From: JAYOFM01 sp038117225
GTDB taxonomy: Bacteria; Pseudomonadota; Alphaproteobacteria; Rhodospirillales; Casp-alpha2
Direction: 5' to 3'
DNA length: 20,298 bases
Assembly: GCA_038117225.1 (NCBI GenBank)
Contig: JAYOFM010000070.1
Coordinates: 1 to 20,298, forward strand
The translations under genes were made by a program, and so were the position numbers. The first letter of the stretch is position 1, and every line of letters starts with the position of its first letter. This document shows positions 7,522 to 15,735 of the stretch, in pieces. The notes below the pieces were generated by a model that was not told the DNA's origin, did no database searches, and saw only the letters and a program-made list of their open reading frames with translations.

Positions 7522-10039
7522 ATGGGCGCTGGCCTGGACGGTGGCGCGGCGGGAATTGCGCGGCGGCGCGCGCGGCTTTGCCGTGTTTCTCCTATGCCTT
7601 GGTCTCGGCGTCGCCGCCGTTGCCGGGGTTGGCACCCTCAATCGCGCCGTCACCGCCGGCCTCGCCAATGAAGGCGGGCGTCTGCTCGGCGGTGACGTGG
7701 ACCTCAGGCTGCATCACCGGAACTTTACCGCTGAACAGCGTCAGTGGCTGGACGCCCGCGTCGCCGCACGCTCCGATGTCATCGAAATGCGCGCCATGGC
7801 ACGCCCCGCCGAACGCCGGGACAAACGCGCCCTGGTCGAGTTGAAGGCGGTGGACGCGGCCTATCCCCTGGTCGGCGCCTTGCGCACTCGGCCGGCGTTG
7901 CCGCTGGTCGAATTGCTGGCGCGGCGGGACGGCGCCTGGGGAGCGATCGCCGATCCCGGCATCCTGCGTCGGCTCGGCATTCAGGTGGGTGAACACGTTC
8001 GCGTCGGCGAGACGACCTTTCAAATCCGCGCCGAGCTTGATTTCGAGCCTGATCGGGTCGCCACCGTGGTCAGTTTCGGTCCCCGGCTGATGATCGCAGG
8101 CACCGCCCTGGCGTCGACGGGACTGGTCCAGGTCGGCAGCCAGATGCACTACCACATGCGCCTGATGTTGCCGCCGGGCATGGATTTCACCGCCTGGACG
8201 GAGGCGCTCAAGGAAAAATTCCCGAATGCCGGCTGGCGGCTGCGCGGCGCCGACGAGGCCGCCCCCGGCGTGCGCCGCTTCATCGAACGGCTGACCCTGT
8301 TCCTCACCTTCGTCGGGTTGACGGTGCTGCTGGTCGGCGGCATCGGCGTCGCCAACGCGGTCGGCGGCTACGTCGACGCCAAGACGGCGACCATCGCCAC
8401 CCTTAAATGCCTCGGCGCGCCCGGTCGTCTAGTGTTTCGCACCTATATGCTGCTGGTGATGGCCATGGCGGCGGCGGGCACGCTGGCCGGACTGGTGGTC
8501 GGCTGGGGGTTGCCGGCGCTCGGCGTTGGTCTGCTCGGCAATTTGTTGCCGGTGCGGCCGGTGGTCGGATTCTATCCGCAGCCGCTGGCCCTCGCCGCGC
8601 TCTATGGCGTGCTGGTTGCCTTCACCTTCGCGCTGTGGCCGATCGCCCGCGCCCGCGACGTGCCGGGGGCGGCATTGTTCAGGCTCGGCGTCACGCCGCT
8701 CGGCGGCTGGCCGCGCCGGGGCTACGCGGTCATGGGTGTTGTCGGCATCGCCGCGCTGGCGGCGGTGGTGCTGTTGACCGCCGGCGACACATGGTTCGCG
8801 TCGTGGTTCCTCGGCGGCGCCATGGTGACGCTGGCGGCATTGCGCCTGGGGGCCGCCGCCGTCATGCGCCTGGCCGCCCGGGCGAGGCCGCGTGTCGCTT
8901 GGCTGCGCATGGCGCTGGCCAACCTGCACCGGCCGAAGGCGGCGACGGTGCCGGTGACCCTGTCGCTGGGGCTCGGACTGACCGTGCTGGTCGCGGTCTC
9001 GCTGATCCAGGGCAACATGTCGCGGCAGGTCAACGAGCGTTTGCCGGAGCAGGCGCCGGCATTCTTCTTCATCGACATTCAGCCCGATCAAGTTGCGAAA
9101 TTCGACGCCGCCGTCACCGGCATCGACGGCACCGGCAACTACCGGCGGGTGCCGTCGCTGCGCGGCCGAATTGCCCGCATCAACGGTGTCGACGTGGAAA
9201 AAGTCCCGGTGGCGCCGGAATCCGAATGGGCGATCCGCGGCGACCGGGCGCTGACCTACGCCGCCCAGCCGACGGAGGATTCCAAGATCATCGCCGGCGA
9301 TTGGTGGCCGGCCGACTATGTCGGCCCGCCGATCATCTCCCTCGATGCCGGTCTCGCGCGCGGCTTCGGCGTCGGCCTCGGCGACACCCTGACCCTCAAC
9401 GTGCTCGGCCGCGACATCACGGCGACGATTCGCAGCCTGCGCGAAATCGACTGGCGCTCACTGCGCTTCGATTTCGCCATCATCTTCGCGCCGGGCACCC
9501 TGGAAGGCGCGCCGCATTCCCACATCGCCGCCATCGAGGCGCCGCGGCGCCTTGAGGAAGCGGTGGAGCGCGCGGCCACCGACGACTTCCAGAACGTCAG
9601 CGCCATCCGCGTGCGTGAGGCCCTGGAAGCGGCGGCGCGGATTCTTTCCGGCGTCGAGTGGGCGGTGCGCGGCACCTCGTTCCTGACCATTCTGTCGGGG
9701 CTCATCGTGCTCGCCGGCGCCATCGCCGCCGGCCACCGCCGTCGCATCGCCGATGCGGTCATCTTCAAGGTGCTGGGCGCCAGCCGGCGGCGCACCATGG
9801 CCGTGTTCCTCGCCGAATACGGCCTCGTCGGTCTGCTCACCGGCATCGTCGCCACGGCGGTCGGCACGCTCACGGCCTGGGCCGTGGTGCGCTTCCTGAT
9901 GCGCAGCGACTGGCGGTTCGTGCCCGAGGAAGCCGCCATCACCGTCCTCCTCGCCCTTGTCTCCACCCTGGCACTTGGCCTTGTCGCCACCTGGCGCGCC
10001 CTGGCGCGCAGCCCGATGCCGTTCCTGCGCAACGAGTGA
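7514..10039 (+). CDS. ybbP: FtsX-family ABC transporter permease, YbbP type
   Basis: The protein has about 841 residues, the size of YbbP. About ten hydrophobic segments can be read: one near the N-terminus (about 20-45), a group of three around residues 260-380, further ones around 400-470 and 480-510, and a C-terminal FtsX set (about 715-840). Large soluble, presumably periplasmic regions lie between the first and second segments and between about 515 and 710. Two FtsX-type modules are therefore present. The ATG at 7514 was chosen because it overlaps the ATPase stop and gives MTEWALAWTVARREL, a typical N-terminus. It works with the preceding ATPase. The function of YbbAP is still poorly defined; toxic-compound or lipid-linked substrate handling together with TesA is the usual suggestion. 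Confidence 0.95.
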   Translation: MTEWALAWTVARRELRGGARGFAVFLLCLGLGVAAVAGVGTLNRAVTAGLANEGGRLLGGDVDLRLHHRNFTAEQRQWLDARVAARSDVIEMRAMARPAERRDKRALVELKAVDAAYPLVGALRTRPALPLVELLARRDGAWGAIADPGILRRLGIQVGEHVRVGETTFQIRAELDFEPDRVATVVSFGPRLMIAGTALASTGLVQVGSQMHYHMRLMLPPGMDFTAWTEALKEKFPNAGWRLRGADEAAPGVRRFIERLTLFLTFVGLTVLLVGGIGVANAVGGYVDAKTATIATLKCLGAPGRLVFRTYMLLVMAMAAAGTLAGLVVGWGLPALGVGLLGNLLPVRPVVGFYPQPLALAALYGVLVAFTFALWPIARARDVPGAALFRLGVTPLGGWPRRGYAVMGVVGIAALAAVVLLTAGDTWFASWFLGGAMVTLAALRLGAAAVMRLAARARPRVAWLRMALANLHRPKAATVPVTLSLGLGLTVLVAVSLIQGNMSRQVNERLPEQAPAFFFIDIQPDQVAKFDAAVTGIDGTGNYRRVPSLRGRIARINGVDVEKVPVAPESEWAIRGDRALTYAAQPTEDSKIIAGDWWPADYVGPPIISLDAGLARGFGVGLGDTLTLNVLGRDITATIRSLREIDWRSLRFDFAIIFAPGTLEGAPHSHIAAIEAPRRLEEAVERAATDDFQNVSAIRVREALEAAARILSGVEWAVRGTSFLTILSGLIVLAGAIAAGHRRRIADAVIFKVLGASRRRTMAVFLAEYGLVGLLTGIVATAVGTLTAWAVVRFLMRSDWRFVPEEAAITVLLALVSTLALGLVATWRALARSPMPFLRNE

Positions 10040-10068
10040 CGATCGAAATCATCCCATCGCCAACGCTA

Positions 10069-10109
10069 AATCAGGCATATTGGCCATTGGTCTTTCAAGG
10101 CGCCTGATT
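10069..10109. repeat. 8-base inverted repeat AATCAGGC / GCCTGATT, 25-base spacer
   Basis: The arms at 10069-10076 and 10102-10109 are perfect reverse complements. The repeat lies 30 bases downstream of the permease stop. It may be a weak terminator stem or an operator, since it abuts a promoter-like TATACT. No U-tract follows. Confidence 0.4.
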
Positions 10110-10114
10110 ATACT
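10087..10114 (+). promoter_or_regulatory. Possible sigma70-type promoter (TTGGTC, 16 bases, TATACT)
   Basis: A TATACT hexamer at 10109-10114 matches the -10 consensus at five of six positions. A poor -35 (TTGGTC, 10087-10092) sits 16 bases upstream. It would transcribe the decayed gene that begins at 10403, with a long leader. The -10 overlaps one arm of the inverted repeat, which could give repression. Support is weak. Confidence 0.25.
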
Positions 10115-10402
10115 AGCGGCAGACATTTTGTTTCCGCTTCCCGGGGGGATACCACAGCGGTCCTGCGTTTTCGTCGCCATGTTATTGCCGATACGGTTCA
10201 TTTCGTGGACGATGTTCAATCATCGGGGCGATCCGATGGTGGGTTTCGTCGGTCGTCTCGTATCGCTCATTGCGATGGCCGCCTTGAGTTGCCGGATAGG
10301 CGCGAATTAACGCGATCGGCGTCTGGTGAGCGCCGGGTTTGGCGACACCAACGGCCTTCCACGATCCGGAGCCGAAAGTTGAAGTAAGGAGCGGCCACCC
10401 CC

Positions 10403-12569
10403 ATGGGGAAAATAAAAAAAAAACGGAAGTCATCAAGGGCGTGTACTGGGTCGAAATTCCGGAGGCCGGGCTCTATCTGCTGTGCGGCTGCCCGGAGGAT
10501 GCGACCAAGCATTTGATGCGCCTGCGCCTGATCGTGCCGACCGAGAAGGACGGCGTCACGTTCGAGACCGGACCCAACGCCATCCTGCTTTCCGACGTGG
10601 CCCTTCAGAACGGTAAGTTCTGTAACCTCGCAGAATTTCCGGTTCTGCAGATGCTCTACCTGCAGGGCATGCTGATTCCCAGACATCCGAACAACACGGG
10701 CATGAAACCGCTGCTGCTCGGCGCCAAGGATCAGATCGACGCGCAGATGCAATACATCTAACGGGGCAACTATGGGCTGACCTCTACAGAGGAAATCATC
10801 GCCGCCGGCGCCACGCCCGAACGCGCCGAGATGATCATGCGCATGAAGCTGAAGTTTGCCTTCGGTCGGTTTCTTCCCTCCGAGGAACTATTGGACCATC
10901 GGGTGGTGGAATCCGAGCCGGTGGAGATACGCAATGGTGTGAGCATCAGGCGCACCAGCATGAACGTGTTCCAAGTCACCTACGACGGCGAGGAGGTGAC
11001 CATCGATCTTACCGTTAAGCGGGGCAGAAACGACCGTTCCGCCTATCCATTGGGATTTCAGAGCATTCCCCGGGATTATTTCTCCATTATCCATTCTGGC
11101 CAGGGCGACGGTTGGGATATCAACCGTCCCTGCATGGCGAGCATTCTGGTCTACCAGGGCAAGATCTATCTGATCGACGCCGGCCCCAACATTGCTTACA
11201 GCCTGACCGCGTTGGGGATCGGCATCAACGAGATCGAGGGCATCTTTCACACCCATTGTCACGACGACCACTTCGCCGGCATTACCAGCCTTCTTCGCAC
11301 CGACAGGCGAATCAAATATCGGTGTTCAAGAAACTGTCCGCCCTGCTGTCCATGGACGAGGAGCAAATTCCCAATTATTTCGATGTTCAAAATTTGGAGT
11401 TTGACACCTGGAACGACGTCGGGGGCCTGGAAGTCCGCCCCTTCCTGTCGCCCCACCCGGTCGAGACCAGCGCCTTCTTTTTCCGCGCGTTCTGGGAGAG
11501 CCGCTACCTGACCTACGCCCATCTGGCGGACATCGTCTCCTTTCGGGTGTTGGACGGCATGGTCACCGACGACGACAGTGCGCCGGGCATGTCACAAGCG
11601 GACGTTGACCTGACGCGGGAAAATTACCTCATCCCGGTCGACCTCAAGAAGGTCGATATTGGCGGCGGCATGATCCACGGCGACGTTGAGGATTTCATCG
11701 AGGACAAGTCCGATAAAATTGTTCTCGCGCACCGCTCCGAACCACTCACCAATAAGCAGAAAGAGATCGGCTCCAGTGCTCCGTTCGGTATCGTCGACTC
11801 CTTGATCCCCGATTCGTCGGGCAACATCAGGCGGTTCACGTTCGACTTTCTGCGCAACTATTTTCCGGACATGGATCGACACAATATCAGGACGCTGCTC
11901 AACAATCCGATCGTTGAGTTCATGCCCGGAACGATCATTCTCCACAAGGGCCAGGTGCCGGACGAGATCTTTCTCGTGGTTACCGGCACGGTGGAAAAAA
12001 TCCGCTCAGAGGACGACGTCTACAACATCATTTCCGCCGGCGGCCTGATCGGCGAATACAACGGCATCCACGGTATCCCTTCGGCATCCGCCTACCGGAC
12101 GGTGAATTATGTCCGTGCGCTGCGAATCACCGCGCCGGCGTATACGGAACTGATCAAGAAAGCCGGACTCAGCGAGTTGATCGATCGGCGAGCCGTGATC
12201 CGCGAGATTTTGGAACAGACCTGGTTGTTTGGCGAAACCGTGTCGCCGCCGGTGCAGAACGAGATTTCCGACGCCATGGTGCTGCATGAATACAATGCCG
12301 GCGCCGACCTGGACGACCTACCGACGGGCGCCCTGTTCATCGTCGAATCCGGCCTTATCACGCAAGCGCGTGGTGGCGTGGAAATCGGCGCCATCGAACC
12401 CCGAGGTTTCTTCGCCGAGGAACAGGTGCTGTTCGACCGTCCCGGAGAATTCAGCTACCGCACCGAGCAACCCTGCCGCATCTACGAGGTTCCCGCGTCG
12501 GTCATCAAAAACGTGCCGATCGTCATGTAGAAAATGTTCGAGGCCTACGAATTGCGCGGCGCGAAGTAG
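10403..12569 (+). pseudogene. Decayed metallo-beta-lactamase-fold protein with tandem cyclic-nucleotide-binding-type domains
   Basis: Coherent protein sequence runs through this region but is split by four lesions. The likely start is ATG 10403 (MGKIKKK), with AAGGAG 11 bases upstream. A ten-A run (10414-10423) puts the start out of frame with the following sequence (TEVIKGVYWVEIPEAGLYLL). A TAA at 10759-10761 interrupts MQYI*RGNYGL in the same frame. After the metal-binding HCHDDH motif (HTHCHDDHFAG) the frame changes near 11317-11324, between RRIKY and SVFKKLS, consistent with a small deletion. A TAG at 12528 precedes MFEAYELRGAK and a second TAG at 12567-12569. Domains in order: an N-terminal region of unknown type, the MBL fold (roughly 11050-11750, with SPHPVET and YAHLAD), and two cNMP-type beta barrels (about 11890-12170 and 12200-12520). 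Tyr-to-stop and Trp-to-stop changes would explain the nonsense codons. The intact product was probably a cytoplasmic signalling or hydrolytic protein. Confidence 0.8.
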
Positions 12570-12775
12570 CATTCGCCATTCCACGTGTCCGCCTCATGCG
12601 ACTGATATACCCGTGGTCAGGGACGAGGGGCGTTGCAGATCATGCCCGATGCCGACCCGACGCTACGCGTGACGATAGATTGACCATTCTCGCCGCCCCG
12701 CAATTCTTGCCGCGAGCAGGGTTGCTGGCATACGCTCCGGCCAACCAGTAAACACATCAGCGGAGGATCCTTATC
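12570..12775. other. Intergenic region upstream of the SDR gene
   Basis: These roughly 200 bases lie between the decayed gene and the SDR start. No open frame with coding character and no strong hairpin were seen. The only clear element is the GGAGGA ribosome binding site just before the ATG at 12776. A promoter for the SDR-HIT pair should lie here but no convincing -35/-10 pair could be picked. Confidence 0.5.
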
Positions 12776-13519
12776 ATGGCCGACAGGCGACGCACGGCTC
12801 TCATCACCGGCTCCGGCCGCAACATCGGCAAGGCGACGGCGCTGTGGCTGGCGGCGGACGGGTTCAACATCGTGGTCAATGGCTCCAGCGACCGCGCCGC
12901 TTGCGAGACGGTGGCGGCGGAGGCGGCGGCGCTGGGGGTCGACAGCGCGGTCATCATGGCCGACGTGGGCGACAGGGCGGCGGCGCGCGGCATGGCGGCG
13001 GAGGCCATCGAGCGTTTCGGCGGCGTCGACGTGCTGGTCAACAACGCCTCGCTTAGGCCCATCGACAAGTTCCTCGAATGTTCGGACGAAGCGTGGGACC
13101 GGGTCATCAATGTGGATCTCAATGCTGCCGTCTGGCTTTGCAAGGCGTGCCTGCCGGGCATGGTCGAACGGGGCTGGGGGCGCATCGTCAATTTTGCCGG
13201 CATGAACGCCATCCATGGTTATGCCGGCCGGGCGCATGTGTCCGTGTCCAAGCACGGCTCGTGGGGGCTGACCAAGGCGCTGGCCAAGGAATTCGCGCCC
13301 AACGGCATCACCGTCAATATCATCTCGTCAGGTCCAATCGAGCCGGAAGCGGCCTCGGCGGAGGAGTGGGAACACCTGGAAGAAACCAAGACGCGGGTGC
13401 CCATGAAACGCATGGGAAGCCCCAAGGAAATCGCCGCCACGATCGGCTGGCTGGTCTCCGATGGCGGTGCCTTCACCACCGGGCAATTGCTGCAGATCAA
13501 CGGCGGAGCGCAGACATGA
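12776..13519 (+). CDS. Short-chain dehydrogenase/reductase-fold protein lacking the catalytic Ser and Tyr
   Basis: This 247-residue protein has the classical SDR fold. The nucleotide-binding TGSGRNIG (11-18), an acidic DVGD segment, VNNAS (NNAG equivalent), the helix-4 Asn region and a C-terminal DGGAFTTGQLLQINGG typical of FabG-like proteins are all visible. The active site is unusual. The YxxxK motif reads V155-S-V-S-K159, so the catalytic Tyr is Val. The position of the catalytic Ser, 13 residues earlier, is Gly142 within NFAGMN. Lys159 remains. The start is well supported by GGAGGA a few bases upstream. It overlaps the HIT gene by ATGA. It may bind NAD(P)(H) with no standard reductase chemistry, or use other residues. 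The substrate is unknown. Confidence 0.9.
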   Translation: MADRRRTALITGSGRNIGKATALWLAADGFNIVVNGSSDRAACETVAAEAAALGVDSAVIMADVGDRAAARGMAAEAIERFGGVDVLVNNASLRPIDKFLECSDEAWDRVINVDLNAAVWLCKACLPGMVERGWGRIVNFAGMNAIHGYAGRAHVSVSKHGSWGLTKALAKEFAPNGITVNIISSGPIEPEAASAEEWEHLEETKTRVPMKRMGSPKEIAATIGWLVSDGGAFTTGQLLQINGGAQT

Positions 13520-13950
13520 ACGAGACCCTCGAGAAATTCGGCTACCCCGCGACCTGCGTCCATGAGAGCGACCACTGGGCGGTGACGCTGCGGCCCAATC
13601 AGGCGACGCTGGGCGCCCTGATGCTAATCACCAAGGGAGAGGCGCGGAGTTTCGGTGACCTCGACGCCGCCGCCGCGCAGGACTTGCCCGGTGTCGCGCG
13701 GCGCATCGAGGACGTGCTGAAGCGCCTGTTCGATTTTCGGAAGATCAACTACCTGATGCTGATGATGAACGATCCGCAGGTGCACTTCCACGTGTTGCCG
13801 CGCTACCCCGAGGACAAGACCTTCGGCGGCGTCACCTTCGACGATCCGGGCTGGCCGGCGCGGCCCCACATCGACCACAAGACGGAAATCGACGATGCCG
13901 TGCGCGCCAAGTTGCAGGCGGCGCTGGCCGAGGCCATGCGGCAGTCGTAA
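13516..13950 (+). CDS. HIT-family (histidine triad) protein
   Basis: This 144-residue protein matches the HIT superfamily in length and order. An N-terminal beta region contains HWAVTLRPNQATLGALMLI, a helix follows, and the triad region NDPQVHFHVLPRY comes next. The nucleophilic histidine (His90) and the following His92 are present, but the first triad histidine is Gln88. HIT proteins are cytoplasmic nucleotide hydrolases or transferases acting on AMP esters and dinucleoside polyphosphates; which reaction applies cannot be told. The ATG at 13516 overlaps the SDR stop, so the two are co-translated. It is convergent with the dehydrogenase gene, 13 bases away. A longer open frame starting at 13078 in the same phase is spurious. 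Confidence 0.9.
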   Translation: MNETLEKFGYPATCVHESDHWAVTLRPNQATLGALMLITKGEARSFGDLDAAAAQDLPGVARRIEDVLKRLFDFRKINYLMLMMNDPQVHFHVLPRYPEDKTFGGVTFDDPGWPARPHIDHKTEIDDAVRAKLQAALAEAMRQS

Positions 13951-13963
13951 TCGCGCCGCGTGC

Positions 13964-14932
13964 TCAGACGATGCGATTTCTGAGGTCGGTGCCGCCCGAC
14001 CACAGCCGGTCGAGGTTTTCGATCAGCACATCGAGCACGTTTTCCTCGTAGCAGCGGGTTTCACCGGCCGAATGCGGGGTGACGACGACGTTGTCGAAAT
14101 CCCATAACGGCGAACCGGCGTCGAGCGGTTCCACCGCAGTCACGTCGATGCCGGCACCGGCGATCTGGCGGCTCTTGATGGCCTCGACCAACGCCGCCTC
14201 GTCATGGCAGCCGCCGCGCGCCACGTTGATGAAATAGGCCGATGGTTTCATGGCGGCGAAGGCGGCGGCGTCCATCAAATTGGTCGTCTCCTCGGTCAGC
14301 GGGCAGGTTAACACCACCACGTCGGCCTCACCCAATGTGGCGTGCAGGTCCTTGGGATGGCGCAACTCGTCGCAAGCCCCCGGATCGGCGGATGTGTCGC
14401 GGCGCATGCCGATGACCCGCATGTCGAAGGCCTTGGCCAATTTGGCGAGCCTGCCGCCGATGGTGCCGAGGCCGTATATCAGCATGGTCTTGCCGGGCAG
14501 TTCCTCTTCCCGCGTGTCGGGGTTGGCGATCATCGGCCGCCATTCGTGGCGCGCCTGGCGGTCGCGGCCGAGATGAATGTGGCGGGTCAGGGTCAGCAGC
14601 AGCCCCATGGCGTGTTCGGTGACGGCGTTCATGTTGACGCCGGCACCGTTGCACAGAATGACGCCGCGCTTTTCCAGCGCGTCGAGATCGAAGTTGTTGT
14701 AGCCGGCGGCGCAGACCTGGATGTAGGTGAGGTTGTCCGCCGCCGCCAGCAGGTCGTTGTTCCAGAATCCCGAACACACCAGCACATGGCCCTCGGCCAT
14801 GCGGGCGCGCATTTCCTCGCGATTGGGGGTCTGATAGAAGCGGGTGCCGTGATCGCGCTTGGGATACCGCAGGTCGAAGCGGTAAGCGGCGTGGGCGAAG
14901 TGAATCAGGGTGTCGTCCTTGGGCGGCAGCAT
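13964..14932 (-). CDS. D-isomer-specific 2-hydroxyacid dehydrogenase
   Basis: This protein of about 322 residues has the two-domain formate/glycerate dehydrogenase-like fold. The NAD-binding motif is GLGTIG (154-159). The catalytic set is Arg239 (NVARGG), Glu268 (TAVEPLD) and His287 (TPHSAGET), all intact. The residue usually deciding NAD over NADP follows the second strand (VIGMRRD), where Arg-Arg hints at NADP but this is not decisive. The start at 14932 (MLPPKDD) was chosen because GGAG lies about seven bases upstream; the open frame runs 30 codons further with no family-like sequence. It would interconvert a 2-keto acid and a D-2-hydroxy acid in the cytoplasm. It is divergent from the Fe-S protein gene, about 70 bases apart. 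Confidence 0.93.
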   Translation of the reverse strand: MLPPKDDTLIHFAHAAYRFDLRYPKRDHGTRFYQTPNREEMRARMAEGHVLVCSGFWNNDLLAAADNLTYIQVCAAGYNNFDLDALEKRGVILCNGAGVNMNAVTEHAMGLLLTLTRHIHLGRDRQARHEWRPMIANPDTREEELPGKTMLIYGLGTIGGRLAKLAKAFDMRVIGMRRDTSADPGACDELRHPKDLHATLGEADVVVLTCPLTEETTNLMDAAAFAAMKPSAYFINVARGGCHDEAALVEAIKSRQIAGAGIDVTAVEPLDAGSPLWDFDNVVVTPHSAGETRCYEENVLDVLIENLDRLWSGGTDLRNRIV

Positions 14933-15005
14933 GGCAAACTCCGGTGGTCGGCGTCGGGTCGAATTAGCGATACCATGGCGCCTTGTTGCCGGAAAGGGGA
15001 GGGAC

Positions 15006-15689
15006 ATGAACCTGGACATCATTCACGGCGCCGTCGAAGCCGCCGGCTTCACGCCGCGCGGGGCGTTTCATACGGTGGCCGATGATGCCGTGCCGGCGTT
15101 GTCATCCGGCGCCGCCGCCGCGACCGTGGTGATGATCGGCAATGCCGGCCCGGCGATGTGGCAACGCTTCAGTGCCGAACGCGATCCGACGCGCGACCTG
15201 CTCGATGATTGGACCCACGGCAAGCTGAGCGCGCTCGCCGTTGATCTGGGCGGGCAGGCGCTATTTCCCTTCAGCAAGCCGGCGCTGCCGTTCCAGCGCT
15301 GGGCGGCGCGGGCGGAGGATTGCCACCCGTCGCCGCTCGGCATCCTTATTCATGCGGAATACGGCCTGTGGCACGCCTACCGGGGGGCGCTGGCGTTCGC
15401 CGAGACATTTGATCCGCCCCCTCGCACGGAGGCGCCGAGCCCTTGCGACAGCTGCGCCGACAAGCCGTGCCTGAAAGCCTGTCCGGTCAGCGCCTTCGAC
15501 GGCCGGCGCTACGACGTCGATAGCTGCGTTGCGCACATAAGTACACCGGCCGGTGAAGCCTGCATGGCCGCTGGCTGCCTGGCGCGACGCGCCTGCCCGG
15601 TCGGCGGCGATTTTACCTACGTCCCGGATCATCAGGCCTTCCACATGCTCGCGTTCCGCAGGTCGCTGACGGAGAGACGTGACAAATGA
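15006..15689 (+). CDS. Ferredoxin-like 4Fe-4S cluster protein of unknown function
   Basis: This 227-residue soluble protein has no signal peptide. Its second half carries eight clustered cysteines. The first group is C147-x2-C150-x4-C155-x3-C159-P, a ferredoxin-type pattern. The second is Cys174, Cys186, Cys191 and Cys197, the last in RRACPVG. Two 4Fe-4S clusters are possible, as in the C-terminal ferredoxin part of epoxyqueuosine reductase, but the cobalamin-binding part of that enzyme is not recognisable. The start at 15006 has a strong purine-rich Shine-Dalgarno (AGGGGAGGG) just upstream. The next gene begins within 50 bases, so glnS may be co-transcribed. I do not recognise a specific function; electron transfer or a reductase role is likely. 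Confidence 0.85.
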   Translation: MNLDIIHGAVEAAGFTPRGAFHTVADDAVPALSSGAAAATVVMIGNAGPAMWQRFSAERDPTRDLLDDWTHGKLSALAVDLGGQALFPFSKPALPFQRWAARAEDCHPSPLGILIHAEYGLWHAYRGALAFAETFDPPPRTEAPSPCDSCADKPCLKACPVSAFDGRRYDVDSCVAHISTPAGEACMAAGCLARRACPVGGDFTYVPDHQAFHMLAFRRSLTERRDK

Positions 15690-15735
15690 CGCTTGGTTCC
15701 TTTCCTTGCCGGGCGGACGTGCTAAACATGCCGCC

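Larger units (their letters stand above)
10040..10402. other. Gene-poor stretch of about 360 bases between ybbP and the decayed MBL/cNMP gene
   Basis: No convincing gene is seen. The region holds an 8-base inverted repeat (10069-10076 and 10102-10109), a possible promoter beside it, and a very short open frame (10213-10310, 32 codons) encoding a hydrophobic peptide ending AALSCRIGAN. That peptide has no clear ribosome binding site and I do not call it a gene. Near the right end an AAGGAG (10386-10391) precedes the ATG at 10403. Confidence 0.6.

Noticed and set aside
8407..9555. 382-codon alternative plus-strand frame inside the permease gene
   Set aside because: Low-complexity Arg/Gly/Ala peptide overlapping a convincing membrane protein in another frame.
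10213..10310. 32-codon frame ending AALSCRIGAN, with a lipobox-like Cys
   Set aside because: Too short, no Shine-Dalgarno, nothing following the Cys that resembles a known small lipoprotein.
10339..10402. TTG start at 10339 for the first part of the decayed gene
   Set aside because: No Shine-Dalgarno and no family-like sequence before the poly-A run; ATG 10403 with AAGGAG is more natural despite the frame change.
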